Shown here: in pieces, positions 14,853 through 27,789 of the stretch
Numbering within the stretch: position 1 is the first letter of the stretch
Layout: each line of letters starts with the position of its first letter
DNA from: Eopsaltria australis
Taxonomy: Eukaryota > Chordata > Aves > Passeriformes > Petroicidae
Reading direction: 5' to 3'
Length of the DNA: 64,000 nt
NCBI GenBank assembly: GCA_034509425.1
Contig: JAVTVJ010000809.1
Location: forward strand, 1 to 64,000
Translations under genes and position numbers: made by a program
The notes under the pieces: model-generated
Seen by the model: the letters and a program-made list of their open reading frames with translations, nothing else
Database searches by the model: none
Told to the model about the DNA's origin: nothing

Positions 14853-14947
14853 GTGGTGGCCGAGGGGAAGGGTCCCTCCGAGGAGTGGTTCATCACCAGG
14901 GACTGGAAAAGTGTCAGGCTAAAGACCAGCAGCCATACAGCAGCCAT
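14853..14947 (-). CDS. Putative first coding exon with signal peptide; gene not recognised
   Basis: On the minus strand an ATG (14,945-14,947) in strong initiation context (A at -3, G at +4) opens a 95-nt frame beginning MAAVWLLVFSLTLFQSLVMN. It ends in the middle of a codon at a consensus donor, GTAAGT (14,847-14,852). The N-terminus is a hydrophobic stretch of about 18 residues. A Ser/Pro-rich segment with one N-glycosylation sequon (Asn-His-Ser) follows, as expected for a signal peptide and the start of an ectodomain. I infer a secreted or membrane protein whose other exons lie leftward, probably beyond this window. Exon 1 ends after two bases of a codon, so the next exon must supply one base. 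I do not recognise the protein. The call rests on ATG context, signal peptide, donor and CpG-island position; a chance combination is possible. Confidence 0.6.
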
Positions 14948-15240
14948 CTTCCTGATCGAAGATCGATCCCCCTTCCCCAAGTCGGCGAGACGGCAATAAT
15001 AATAAATTCAATTATCGTGTGTGTGCGTATCGGTGCGGGGAGGGGCGTGGTTCTTTAATGCCTCCTCCGCTCCCCCCACCCGCCCCCTCGCAGGAGGCGC
15101 AGCCCAGAGATGCGCGGAAAAGCGGGAGCGCGGCCGAGGGTGGGGAGGAGAAGGAGGAGAAACGATGGAGATCTGTGGATGGAGTGGGGGAAGAGGCGAA
15201 ACAGAGAAAAGAGAGAGCGCGAGAGATACTCCACTCTCTG

Positions 15241-15282
15241 CTACTCCAGCAGCAGCTCCAGCTTCATCTGATCCGCCGCCAT
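15241..15282 (-). other. Possible upstream ORF in the 5' leader of the minus-strand gene
   Basis: If transcription begins to the right of 15,282, the leader contains the 13-residue ORF MAADQMKLELLLE with its own stop, about 290 bases before the candidate start at 14,947. Upstream ORFs of this kind can dampen translation. It depends entirely on where the transcript starts. Confidence 0.25.
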
Positions 15283-15587
15283 CAGCGCTACTTTTGTAAC
15301 AGATCCTACTCTGCGTGTTTGTGCGCGCGTCCTTCCCTGATTTATTCCACTGATTGCAGAGCAGAAAGAGGAGAGAGGCAGGCGGGGTGGCGGCTCCTGA
15401 AAGAAGAGGAGGGAAGCAGGGGAGAGAGTTGGAGACGCGCAGATCGCCGCCGGCTCCTGCCTTCCCTGCCGGCAGCGGGGAAAGTCGGGGCGAGCGGCGG
15501 GGGCGGGCGCCGGGCCCTGCGGCGGCCGCGCTCCATACAAGGCGCCCAGGAACTCCCGGCCGGGCCGCCCCGGGGCCGCGCTACCGC

Positions 15588-15622
15588 CGCCCCGCCCCGC
15601 CCCGCCCGCACGCTATTTTTAA
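15588..15622. promoter_or_regulatory. Tandem GC boxes and TATA/MEF2-like motif
   Basis: Four CCGCC-type GC boxes lie head to tail (15,588-15,609). They are followed by CTATTTTTAA (15,613-15,622), which fits the MEF2 consensus YTAWWWWTAR and also resembles a TATA element. GC boxes are Sp1/KLF sites. Position inside the CpG island and upstream of the minus-strand exon suggests core-promoter function. Orientation is ambiguous. Confidence 0.45.
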
Positions 15623-15960
15623 AACCGCTTCGTGCCTTAATTTAATTCCAGCCCCCTCCTTCCTTCTCGGCGGCAGCAGCAGCAACAGCCGTGCACAGCC
15701 CGTGTGCCACTAGTCTGGGCTGCGATTTAAATAGATATTTTATGGATGTGTCTATAATTGCCGCTCTCCCCGCGGCCGGCTGGAGCAGCGCTGCTCAGCC
15801 CCGCGGAGCCGGCCCGGCCCCCGCGCCGCCGCCCCCGCCCTGCGCAGCGTCCCGGGCCCGCAGCGTCCCCGAGCGCCTCTGGGGAGCCTCCCCCGGGGCA
15901 CGGCCGGGAGTCCTGGGGCTTCACCCCCGCCCCGCCGCATCGCCAACCCAGATACTCATT

Positions 15961-18900
15961 TCACATCCCTCTGGAAATTCGGAGGACGCATTCCCTCTCC
16001 CCTCCTTTCGTTTACCCATGTTCACGCACACCAGTCTCTGTGGCAACTATACGTTCTCGGTATAAATGTGGAAAGTAAGCTAGGGAAGTAGTTCTTAGCT
16101 TAATTGTTAAAGCAGTTAAAAGTTCAGCGACAAATTCGCTTTTCTTTTCGATCTGTGGGTTGGTTTAGTTTGGTTTTTTTTTCTTTTTATGTGCTTGCAT
16201 ATTTATATTTTAATGTATTTACTTGGTTCAACAGGTGAAAATGAAAGAGTGGACCCAGTATTCATTTTGTTTTCACGTCCTTTGTATTTAAAGATCACAT
16301 CTTGAATGTATAAACTCACAACAATTTCTATAGAACAGGAAAGTGCTCATCTCTATTTAAAGGTGGCAGAGGGATCAAAACTGAGATGCACAAATGAAGA
16401 ATTGAGTGCTCACATTGCCCGGGCTCAAAGCCAGCAGGATATTTCAGTTGCAATCTGAAAGCATGCAGTCACTCATCTACATTGTTTCTGGATTGGAGCT
16501 GGCACTTGGGAGCTGGTGGGAAGAACTCCCAATTGTCTTCACCTATCCACCTACCTATAGGCACATAGGATTCAGGGTTTGGATGCAAGTCTGAAATAGC
16601 ATTTTCTAAAATGATTCTGCAGCCTTTAGGCTCAAACAGTCTGAAGAGTATCTAAAGCCCAGCTTTTGTAGGTCTCCACAGGCCTGACAGTTTTGCCACA
16701 TCAAGTGGCACTGCTGTGAATACTTACCTGTAACTGCTCACCTGAGTACCTCTGCTTCCCCATGGGGATGTCAAGGGTACCAGTACAGACACGGCCCTGT
16801 GGCACAAAAGTCCTGATTCAGATGAGATGTATCGTGAGGAGATCTGGAGTAGAAAGATTGTGGGGAGTGGATTAAAGGCTTGGAGAAATGCACAGAGGAA
16901 AGGGGCTGAAAATGTGAACTAGTACAGGTTGCACAAGACCATGACAAATTTACTTAGATAAAGTAATTTACTTAGATAAAGCTCCTCATTCTTGGGCTCT
17001 CACACTAAGAGCAGCATTATCAGCATCAAGTTAACATCAATACAGTTATGAACATGAATACTGAACAAAAATACTGATTCTGCTCCTTGATAGGAGTCTG
17101 AAATTTGGCTCAAGTTCATGCCTAAACTCTGCTGAGTTACCAGGAACCAGATGTTCTTCAGTTAGTTATGCCCCAAAACACCTACAGTTTTGCAGTGGGC
17201 AACACAGTAATGGATTAACACCAGCAACACCCCTCCAGAATAAAAGGGAGTGCCCCACCTGGCTCCTTCCCTACCTGAAGGACTAAGCATATCTCTTCTC
17301 AGCAGGAAAGTGTTCATACTAAATTCCCAGCAGTGCTGCCCCCAAGGGCCTGTTGAGCAAGCTGTGGGCACTGAGCTGGGAAAGAGGTGCTCTCCCAGTG
17401 GAGAACCCCCTTGAGTGGGCAAGCAGAAAAGCACTGACCTGTTGGTCTGGGAAAGAGAGGGTGCAAGTAACTATGCAAACACACACAGGAAATGGTTTCA
17501 GTAGGTGAGAATAAGAAAGACCACCCTTACTCACAAGTACCATTTCAATATAATGCAAAGGAGAGCGGGAGATCAGAAAGTGATAATGTAAAATAATAAA
17601 TAGATAAGTATAGGGTTACACAGGAATGTTTCTTTCATCATCAGTATAATTTTCTGTAAGCCTACACTTCTGATGCTAATAGAGCTTCTTAGGGCAATAA
17701 TTATAGCTGCGAATAGTTCCGACAACAGTAACACGTGGTTAGTGATGGAACTGTGCAAGTAATGGGTTGGTTGACACCCCACCTAGTACTGTAAGGTCTG
17801 GATTAATCAGTACTGATACACTGAACAATAGGTGAAAAGTGGAAAATATTCTAGAGAAAATATTGCTATGATTTAATAGAGAAATAGTCAATGCTTCCAA
17901 TCTACTGTGCCATTTACAACTATATAACAAGACCCTCTTCAAGGTAATCCTACTGTGAACAGTGTGAATGCCTGTGGAGCTCACTGAAGCTCAGGGATGA
18001 AAGAGAGAAGGTGTCTACATGTGGCTCCAGCATGGAAGAGAAATACACAGGTTAGCTCCAAACAAGCTGGTTGAGGTGTAGAGGAGTAGCAAGGGCTGGA
18101 AAATGGAGCTTGACAAGGGATGTGGCTTTCTGGGGAGATCTGTAATGGATGACTCAAGATCAACCTGCAAGCTTTACAGGATTTCCAAGCAAACTTGAAC
18201 TGAAGCCCAGTTTTGAGAAAAGGGGGAATCAAATAAAAGTTTTCCTGTAAAATTAAGTGAGGCTGGAAGTCAGGTTTTGAAGTATTACCTTTTTTTGAGT
18301 CTGAAACTCAGGAATCCAATGCCAGCCTGAAGCAGGGGAAGAAAAGAAAGCAGGACTTATTCCATGAGCAATTTGTTATTTACTAATTGCCCAGTGTTTG
18401 GTTCACCTAGTTATTTATGGCCTAAAAATTCATTAATTTTCCAGGTATTTAATAAAGATGCAGAAGGTTTAGAAATGGTGACCTCATCCTACATCTGTGT
18501 ATGGATATGAGTAACAGGCCTCAAATGAGTGCCCACTACCTTCAATGAGAAAGTGTGATTAACTTGAAACATAAAATTAGCAGAGTTAAGTTTCTTGATA
18601 GGTCTTCACCCTCCCCTAATGCAGAAAAAAGAAGCACAAATGTAGTTTCATCATGAAGTTTTAAAAAGCTATTAAAGTCTCCTAAACAATCAGTTTCTTT
18701 ACATTTGCTGATTAAACTATTTTCTTATATAGTCACTGTTTTAAATCCATGGCTTGTACTTCACAGTAATATTGCACTGCAGAAATTCTTATAATTTGTC
18801 TGTGTTGAGATTCCTAAAGGTCTATTATAGCTCGCTGGTTCTTCTGTCCAGCCTGGAGAAGTATGACAGATTCCAGCTGGCTATATTTCCAGGAATGCCC

Positions 18901-19627
18901 CTGTCCCCAGAGCACTCTGGCAGCGTCCTGTAGACACTTAGCCAGAGAAACTGCGGCCTGCGTTGTGGTGCAGGAACGGTCCAGTTTAGCTATCAGCTGA
19001 AGATGAATAACGAGAGGGCTCTTGGAGTACCTTTAATTCTGAGTGGCTTTATTGCAGGATCTTCACACACAGAGGGAAGGCAGGAATCCAAGAGGGTGAA
19101 GGGCCCTCAGACACAACCTTAAGTGTTATCACGTACCACCAATCACCAGGGGGTCTGGGGGAGTATAGGGAAGGTCCAGAGTTACTTGGTCCTATGGGAT
19201 GGGGAAGGAAAGGGGCCCAGGAGATAACAGGGAATAGAACAAAGGCTCTTAGGGGGAGGGAGGAGATGATGGACACCAGCAGTGGCTACTCTGGTTTGTC
19301 CTGGGTTAAACCATGGTCACTTCACCTTCCAGGAGTTTCCTATCTCCTTGGAACTTTCTCCACCAGTTATCTTTCTCCTTTTCTAAGTCTTCTCCCCCTG
19401 GGGTCTCTAAGGACACATCCACGGCAGCTACAGTCTATTACAGCTGACAAGACTTTTTCTTTAAGCATTTGAATGACAAACAATGAAAGTAAATCTTTCT
19501 TCATTCTTCCTTCACCTCATGCTAAATTTATTGCCTGTCATATCCGACTGAGACCTTTCTGTGAAGGAGCATAGGAGCAACAGGTATTGATATAATGAGG
19601 CATCTTACAGAAAGTTTGCTTTGTAGC
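15961..19627. other. Non-coding stretch
   Basis: No gene is supported. The segment 18,802-19,300 is more GC-rich than its surroundings. On the minus strand it has an AATAAA (19,048-19,053) in a setting that could be an old LTR, but I found no matching ends or target-site duplication. The remainder is ordinary AT-rich DNA. Confidence 0.5.
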
Positions 19628-19725
19628 TACTTGGTGGGCTTGGCAGGGTTAGGCTTGTAGCTGGACTCTTACCTTACAGATCCTTTCCAACCTAAAAGAT
19701 TCTGTTATTCTATTCTGTGATTCTA
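19628..19725 (+). repeat. CR1 LINE 3' end
   Basis: A short 3'-terminal CR1 piece on the plus strand: '…cttggcagggttaggcttg…' followed by 'cctttccaacctaaaagattctg' and a short ATTCT-type tail. Confidence 0.85.
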
Positions 19726-20389
19726 CTGAAAGTACTGGGAATCTTTCAATTGACCATGGTAGTCCATATGTCAGAAAAAAAATTCCTATTGCAAAACTAC
19801 AAAATTTAATTTGCATCAAAGGCTTCTTCTCTGTTCATTTAATCAGTAGCAAGTATTAACTCATGAGAAAGCCTTTCTCTTTTATTTCAGTTTCTGGATA
19901 TATTATTTATGTTTTAATATATAATTTACACCTATTGCAAATCTAGCATAAAAGACAAAAGAGCAGGGCCTTCTCTCTTAATCACTTTTAAAAAATCCAA
20001 ATTTATTAGGTTAGCACCAGAATCAAAGTTTAATTAATCTGGTTTTATGCTTGTATATAAACTCATTCTTCAGTAATCAGCATTGTCAGAAAACTTTTTG
20101 AAGCCAGTGACAGGTGAAGACAACACATGCAGTGATTGCAGCACTTGTGTGAATACATGGGACATAGTTCCCAAGTGCCTGAAGTGTCTTTTCTGAGGGT
20201 GTTACAGGCAATAAATCTGTACTGGTGTTATTCTTGCCAGCCCTGATCAGCACTGTGCTGAGCACACTCCACCTTTGTGCTTGGTGTAACACATATTTTG
20301 CTAGATGGGCCCCCCAGATGTTACTGGGTTCATCCAAAATGTGCTTGCTGAAACAAGGCAAAAAGTGTGATGGGGTCTGTGTGCATGAC

Positions 20390-20824
20390 CCTGGAGAAAG
20401 GTCTGAAGCACAAGTCTGATGAGGAGAAGCTGAGGGAGTTGGGGATGTTTAGCCTGGGAGAAAAGGAGGCTCAGGAGGGACCTTATCACTCTCTACAACT
20501 GCCCGAAAAGAGGTTGTAGAAAGGTGGGAGTTGGTCTCTTCTCATGAGTAACAAGTAACAGGACAAGCAGAAATGGCCTCTGGTTGCACCAGAAGAATAG
20601 ATGGGATATTAGAAAAAATTTACTCATGGAAAGGTTTGTCAAGCACTGGAACAGACAGCCCAGTGAAGTGGTTGAGTCACCATACCTGGAGGTATTTAAA
20701 AGATGTCTAGATGTGGCACTTAGGGATATGGTTTAGTGGTGGACTTGGCAGTGCTGGGTTAGAGGTTAAACTATATAATCTTAAAAGTCTTTTCCAACCT
20801 AAATGATTCTGTAGTTCTGTGATA
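20390..20824 (+). repeat. CR1 LINE 3' fragment
   Basis: Well-preserved CR1 3' region. In order it has the 'gatgaggagaagctgagggag' segment, 'cctgggagaaaaggaggctcag', 'atggcctctggttgcacc', 'ggaggtatttaaaagatgtc', 'ttagtggtggacttggcagtgctgg', and the terminal 'ttccaacctaaatgattctg'. It is about 435 bp and non-coding, lying after the ORF2 stop. It appears to be a 5'-truncated insertion. Confidence 0.95.
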
Positions 20825-23800
20825 ATCAATGTCACATAGCAAAATACTATTTTCTTCCTGGCATGTAATATCTTCTTTATGTCTGTGTTTTACATAGGGC
20901 AGGAGGGGGTAATCTTGCTGTATAGTTCTCATTCTGATTGCTGGTGCAGGACTGACTAGAGAGTGCAGGCAGGCTGATCTCAATTTCTAATTTCAGGGGT
21001 AAAAATGCTCTTATTGAAGTCTGCACCAGATGGAAATGCAGGATCCAGCCCACTGAAAGTGAGATGAATTGTTTTACATTTTTGAATTTGATATAATTTC
21101 TATTGCAAAAACCTTGTGACCTACATCCAGCAGCAAGATAATCAACATTGTTTTGTTCTCACTCTTGCTTTTCTTCATATTTGAGTAAGCATGCTGGATC
21201 CAGTAGCAAAACTTTCAATATCTGATATGACTGTTTATGCTTTTCTTGTTCTTTTCAGATTTGAGGAAAGCATTCATTTTAATTCTAGTCATGGGAGCAG
21301 GGCTGTATGCATTTTCACACTGGAAAGTTTTTTGTATGTGTGGGTTTTTTGATACTGCAGTTATGCAAACAAGAATTTTAGGACAGTTAAATATTGAAGC
21401 TTGGAGTCCAGAACAGTAAATATTCTCTCACTGAATACCAAAAAAAAAAATTTTATAACAAAGTGCCAGTCTAAAACTTAATTCATGGTGTTGGTTTTAC
21501 TTGGTGTAGAGCTGGTTTTCTCCAGAGCAGCTAGTATGGAGCTTTGCTTTGGAATTATATTGAAAACAGTGTTGATAATACAGGGAAGTTTCAGTTATTG
21601 CTAAGCAGAGCTTACACTGTAGCACTATATGGAGATAGTAGTTTGATTCTAAAAAGTCTCTGATTTTTTTCAATAATAATATTATTATTATTATTATGTT
21701 TCTGAGTTTCAAAGGAAAATTAACTTTTTTGTTCATGAATCGCTGTGTTATATTTTACAATATAATGTAAAAGTGCTTATTGTAAATCTCATATGGATGT
21801 TGTGACACTATTCTCAGAAAACTATAAATGTCAGTAATCTTGCTGGAGAAAACCCTCAATTATAAATGTTAAACTGTGGTTTGTTCTGAACTTGTAAAGA
21901 AATATAACTTCTAAGAGCAGCCTTATACAAGTAACATATGTTTTATAAGGTTGAAATTGACACAGTATTTTTGTACAACCTTGTCTATTTTCTACCCAGT
22001 CCCTAATCTATTTTAACTTAGTTTATTCCATCCCTTCCACTGACTTGAAGCATATACAGATCTTTCTTGAAACCAAAATTTTTTATATATATGTATTTCT
22101 TCTTTAGCCTCATAAATCAGATGATTTTCCCCTTTTTTTTTACCCTGTGAGATACATTCTTACACCAGTAAATGCTTTTCTAAATGTAAAGATGGGACTT
22201 TCCTGAAATCTCATCTCTTGCAACTTTATAGGACTAAAAAAAGATACATTGACCCATGGAGAGGCACTCTCTGTGATAGCAACAGAATAATCATAGCAAA
22301 TCACTGTCAGCCAAAGGGAATGAAGCCATCTCAACATCTTATACTTACTTAATCTATCTAGCCTAATTAACCAGGTGCTTACAAAAGCTGCATTCCAAAG
22401 TTATTGCTGAGATTTTACTGCAATATTCCTGCAAAAGAATGAGTTCTGTTGTGCCATCCAGCCATAGATGCTACTTTTGGAAGTTCAACAGTGTAAGCTA
22501 AAGTTTAGTAGGAAGGTTGTATTTGACTCCCTTCTCTTGGAACACAGTTGTTGCTGTTCCCATTCTGCATTTGGTGAGATACTCATGGACTGCCTACAAT
22601 GTGAAAACGGTTTCCTTTTTTCTTAACCAGTCACAATAAATGGGCATAGACCAGCACCAGCACAGAATGGTTCATTCTATCCTAAAATATGGGTCGTTGA
22701 GATGGTATTGATATCCTGTTTGATTTGATTTATACTCTAGTAGTGAATACAAAAATAACTTAGAAGGAATACTGGGCAGGGAGATGGAGAAAAAGTAACA
22801 ATGAAAGATTATAAAGCAAAAATAAGACAAGAACAGAAAAGTAAATATCAAGAAGGAACATTATGCATGTGGAAATAAAGACATACATATTGTCTTTGTT
22901 ATATATTGTAAAAGGAAAATGAAATATTTAAAAGTAAATAGGTGAGGAAAAGTAAAGTGAATCAGGAAAACAGGAATATGAGGAGGAAAAAATTCATTAG
23001 GAAGGTGAGACAATAAAGGGAAGAAAAACTGTGTGCTGATAAGGAAGAGATTCCAGTAAGTAGGAGGGGTAACAAAGAAGAAAAAGACAAATGAGCTCAA
23101 CAAGAGAGGTCTGGTCTACACATACTGATGTGCGCTTGTTCACTTAGTTTTAAAAGATGGCAAAAAGAATGGCAAAAAAAGCCAACTCCTCCTTATGCCA
23201 GGGGAGCATAGCACAGGCTGACAGGGCTCTGCCATGTGCTGGATCAGAGCCAGGTGTCCCCATCAGCAGGGTCAGGCCCCATCTAATGTGCTTTGCCCCT
23301 AAGCAGAGATGATGAGCTCAGGTAGCAAAGGGCACACAGCTCCTGGCTCAGGAGCACAAGACCCAAGCCTTGTGTTCAGGATGAAGGCAGAGCCCCCTCC
23401 TGTATAACAGAGTGTACCTCAGTCTGGTAAGACAGCTTCTGCTGCACATTTTACACCAGCTGCAAAAATGATTTAAGGAAAATTTGCATCTTTGGTATAC
23501 TCATGGTTTCTAATGAGAGAGGCTGGTGGGATAGATGGTAGACTTTATGCTAAGTAGCCTTAAGAAATAATAAAATAACAAATAAATATTTATAATATTC
23601 CTTCTTCAATAAAGCCTGAAGACAGATAAGTTCTCTCATCTCTTTCATGATTTATTAAAACTCTTTAATTGGCTGTTCTTAAAAAATTCCAATTTGACTT
23701 TTAAAGTGAAAAGTCAAAAGATAAAAGCATCCGTAGGTAAACTTCCACATCTGATCTGCCCATGTCTCTATAATTCAAATGAAGGAATGGATTTAAAAGT

Positions 23801-26800
23801 TACATTTCAAGCTTTGCTCTCCTTTCAGCAGCAAGTGAGATTTTTATGTAGCTCTATTTGAAAGGATAAAGTAAAATGTTTGCGTTTGCAAAAATAGTAT
23901 ATAGTATAGTATATGGTATCTATATGGGTCTAGTTCTTTCTGGAATCATGTGATATTAAGCTATATAATAGTGATGTCATTTGTTTGTATGGGTTAGTGC
24001 CTCAACAGTCCAAACTGTTTCCCAAGCCATAATATATCACTATGGTGATATTAAGCCCCTTGTTATAATTGGATCTGTACAGTTTGCCATTCTGTGCAAA
24101 GCAGCAAAGGCCAGCTCTGCACAAACTCACTCCAAATGCTGGAATTAATTGTGTTGTAGACTTCATATTGCACTTGCAGATGTTATTAATTACTGCTACT
24201 CGCTGTTTAATAGCTGTTTCCATAGTAACTATGATTTTTTTAAGAGGGTGTGAAGGGAAGTAAGTTGAGTTGTTTTGTTTGTTGAGGGTTTTTTCCCTAA
24301 AAGGAGGACAAAGGCAATCTGACTGTATGTACCTATATATATATATATATTCCCAAACCCTAAGCAGTGCAAGATAAGCAAAAAGTAATGACACAGAAGA
24401 ACATGAATGTTTTCAGAAGATATCAAGCTACTTAAATGATCAATTACTTAAGTTAACAATCTGCTCTCACTTGATCCTTTTAAGTTTAATCCTAGTAGGT
24501 GATTTTTGGCACAATCTAGAAAGTCCAGTGAAGTCAGAGTGCATGCAATGCATGCAAACACAGATCTGTGTCTGTGTCCAGGATCACACATTTTCTAGAT
24601 ACAAACACACTACCAAAAATGCTGGCTTAGGACTAAAAGGCTTAAAAACATACATCTCTATGAAGAATTAATAATAAATTTAATATCTTATGTGAATTAA
24701 AAATTAACCATGACTGTGTATCCTACATTTGAAATACAGTTTTTTACATCCACTTCCCAGCACATTTACAAGAACAGAGCAAAGTATGTAGTATGTCAGC
24801 TAACACACCAAGTACCTGTTAGCTTTGAGTCATCTCTGAATTCTGTCTTCATTCAACACATAGTGTTGGTTAAGAAGTATTCTAAAAACAGGTAGAATGT
24901 ACTGATAACTAGACATGTGGATAGTTTAATATTTATTCCCTACACATATCAGAAAATAAGGTGAAAATAAAGATTAGTTAATAAAAAAATAAATTACTGA
25001 TAAATTAAAAATTATTGTCTCTTGAAACTACCAGGGGGAAAAAAGTAAGATTTATTTTGATATTTCAAGATGATACACTGAAATAACAGAAATATCTCCT
25101 TTTAAAGTGTAGCATTTATCATATTCTAACTCTTAAAATATCGTATGAAAACTATTATAATCTGAGCTTATTTCCATCAATAGCTCTGATAGAAAACATG
25201 ACTTTAAATGTCCAGTTCTCCCTCCCTTGAGTACAGAAAGCCTTTCGTCCGCTTTGAAATGCAGATGACTGACTCCAGGATTACCACAAGAATTTTTCTT
25301 TCCTATGGAAGCTCATTGCCAAGTCCCATGTGCACCCATCTGTGCTGTGGGAGTGAAATATAGCCTTTTGAAGCAGATAAGCATTTGTCCCATGCACTGA
25401 TGAAATCTTGGATTTTCACTTTAAGTAGGTCAGAGCAATGCCCATTTTGTGACAGATCTTCGAAAGGGTACACAGCACCTCAACTGCTTGTGTGCATTAG
25501 TAGCCTGGGGTTTGAAATTGTCATCCAAACATCTACATAAAGCACACAGTAAATAAATATAATTCAGGGTATAATAAATTAATTAAACATTAAAATAGAG
25601 TAATAAAAAAAAAGAGGGATCTCAATGTCTAAGAGGATAAATCGGGACTGAGAGTTTTCCTTTTATAACACAAATCAATGTTTTTCCTGTGAGCTGGGAA
25701 ATTCCCGTAGGACCTAAGCGTGTTCTGCCTCCCACGCGACACTTTGCAGCAGAAATCCTCTTTGAGGAGAAGTTGCTCTCTGTAAGAGGCTACTGCTGTT
25801 TCCTCATCTGCTGCCTTGGACTGGCTGCCCAGGCAGTGTCCTTGAGCCACAGCTTGATGGTGTTGGGCAGAGGAGGCACCGCCACTCCTCCAGAGGTTGG
25901 CTGAGACCAGACTGAGGTGCCTGCTAAGTAAAAGCAGTGCTGGATGGGATCAGTAGTCCCTGGAAATAGAGTTCCTTTGTTTCTTTTTCACTTTGGAAAC
26001 TTACTTTGCCCTTGACTAGGCCTTTTTTCTGGCCAGTCTCCTGAGGTCTGTTTTCTAGGTGTAAAAAGAGATGAGAGGAATATAATTTTTGAAAACATGA
26101 GAAGTCTATGGGAGACATCAAGAGGAGGACATAACCTTGAGAGTACAGGGGTAAAGAAAGCAGAAAACCTTATGCAGGGTCAGAAAATTGAAAGGAAAAG
26201 GATTAATTAAAATATACTAAAGGAGTTTGGAAGAAGAAAAAGGAATATAAGTGCTAAGTATTTTCATTTGTAACAGAAGCTGTGCTGAAAATCAACAGGG
26301 AAAGCATGGCTTTTATTTGAGAGGTAATTTGCATATTAATATTGTGATAGCATTATGCAATAGTATATAAGACAGATTGGGTAAATAGAGGCTGTGACCA
26401 AATGTTTCAGCTTCTTCCCCATGTCTATTGAAAATAAAAACTGGCAGAATGTCACACTGTAGGATTGTCCTAGATTTGTTTCCAGTAGAACATTAATTGA
26501 TGTGTTCCCATGTTTTGATATGTGATTTCCAAGCTCAATAACTCGAAGGCTGATTACAGCCAGGCAGGCAATCTGGATGCCAAGCCTCATTTCAGTGAAC
26601 TGTCCTGGATATTTCACTCTGAAAATCATGGCTTTCTAAATGTGTGGGAAACAATATTAAGCAGTGGCAATCAACAGTGCAATTTTCTGTTGGTGTAGCA
26701 GGAGGGATTATTTTGAAATAGCTAGTGCATCTGTTTGGTAGCTATTTTTCTCTTGAACTGGAAAACTCAAAAATGTTTCGAACAAAATGCTTACAAAATA

Positions 26801-27785
26801 CCCAGAAATGTAGAAATTTTCACAAAGAACATTTTGCATTAAAAGAAAGAATCTGGTTTATTTTTTTCAAAGCAACGAAAAGGAATGACAAATATGTACA
26901 ACCAGTAAAAAATAAATTTAAAAAAATTCTTCCCATAGCTTGCTTTGCAAAACTCTTGGTAACCCAGAAATTCTGAGCTATAGTTTCATTCCAACACAAT
27001 CTACAGTTACTCATCTGTGACCCCTAAATAATAAGGCCTTCATGGTAATGATGAAAAATTCAAGCTCATTATTGTAATACCCTGTGTTGCTAAAATATCA
27101 ATCCATTTCATATTTCATCTCATTTTCTAATATGGTTTCATTTGGTGAAATGTGCTTAACAGGAAAAAAATTTGAGCTTTTTTTAAAAATAACTATACTG
27201 TTAAATAAGTAATAGAGAATTTGTGTTTCAAAGATAAAGTGATGTATGTTTATTTGATTGAAAACTACTTCTACTACAGCAGTTTTAAAGGTTATTAGCT
27301 CACAGATCAAAACCAGCTAGGAGATGGTATAAGTATTGAGGAGCAGAGTACTAGAGGATGGATAAGGCACAACATAACTTTGCAGAGTGAAAACCAGCAC
27401 ATGTTGGCCAAAAATCTGTGGAGGTGACCATCAGCAGTAAATTTGTCATATCAAAATGTTGACTGTATTAAACCAACAAATGATAGTTTATTATTTCTTA
27501 CATTGAACCTTCTGTCTGAAAACTGCAGGTATGAAGATTTTGCTTTATCCAGCATTTAGAAGAGCAGCGTCACCCTCTTTCCACCTGTGGGATAAGTTGG
27601 CATTTCACTGGATCCTGTGCCAGTGCCTTTCTCTGTTCAGCATCGTCTTGGGATTTGTTGCACAGTTGCTGTTTTAGGAGACGCTGATTTGCTAACACCT
27701 TTTGCAACAAGTGAAACTGCCTCTGTTCAGGAGGGAGATCAAGTCTATTACTGGTTATACAAACTCATTTAATTCATTCCTCATC
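20825..27785. other. Non-coding stretch with simple repeats
   Basis: No gene is supported across 7 kb. An ATT/AAT microsatellite lies at 21,672-21,697 and a TA microsatellite at 24,334-24,350. The stretches 23,160-23,420 and 25,690-25,920 are somewhat GC-richer but show no convincing frame, splice pair or known repeat. Confidence 0.55.
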
Positions 27786-27789
27786 ATAG
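27786..27789. repeat. Target-site duplication ATAG, left copy
   Basis: ATAG directly precedes the TGATGCCTTA terminus of the left LTR. The same four bases follow the right LTR at 35,103-35,106. A 4-bp duplication fits integration by a gammaretrovirus-like integrase. Confidence 0.9.

Larger units (their letters stand above)
14090..15960. promoter_or_regulatory. CpG island / gene promoter region
   Basis: The sequence switches abruptly from AT-rich to very GC- and CpG-rich, then returns to AT-rich after about 15,960. Such islands mark promoters of vertebrate genes. It holds a cluster of tandem GC boxes with a TATA/MEF2-like motif (15,588-15,622), a short upstream ORF and a signal-peptide exon with a splice donor on the minus strand. 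The minus-strand exon sits toward the left part of the island, so transcription probably starts between about 15,000 and 15,700 and runs leftward. A second, plus-strand transcript cannot be excluded. Confidence 0.85.

Noticed and set aside
15019..15645. 208-codon plus-strand frame in the CpG island
   Set aside because: Arg/Pro/Gly-rich low complexity, as any frame in a GC-rich island gives. No initiation or splice support.
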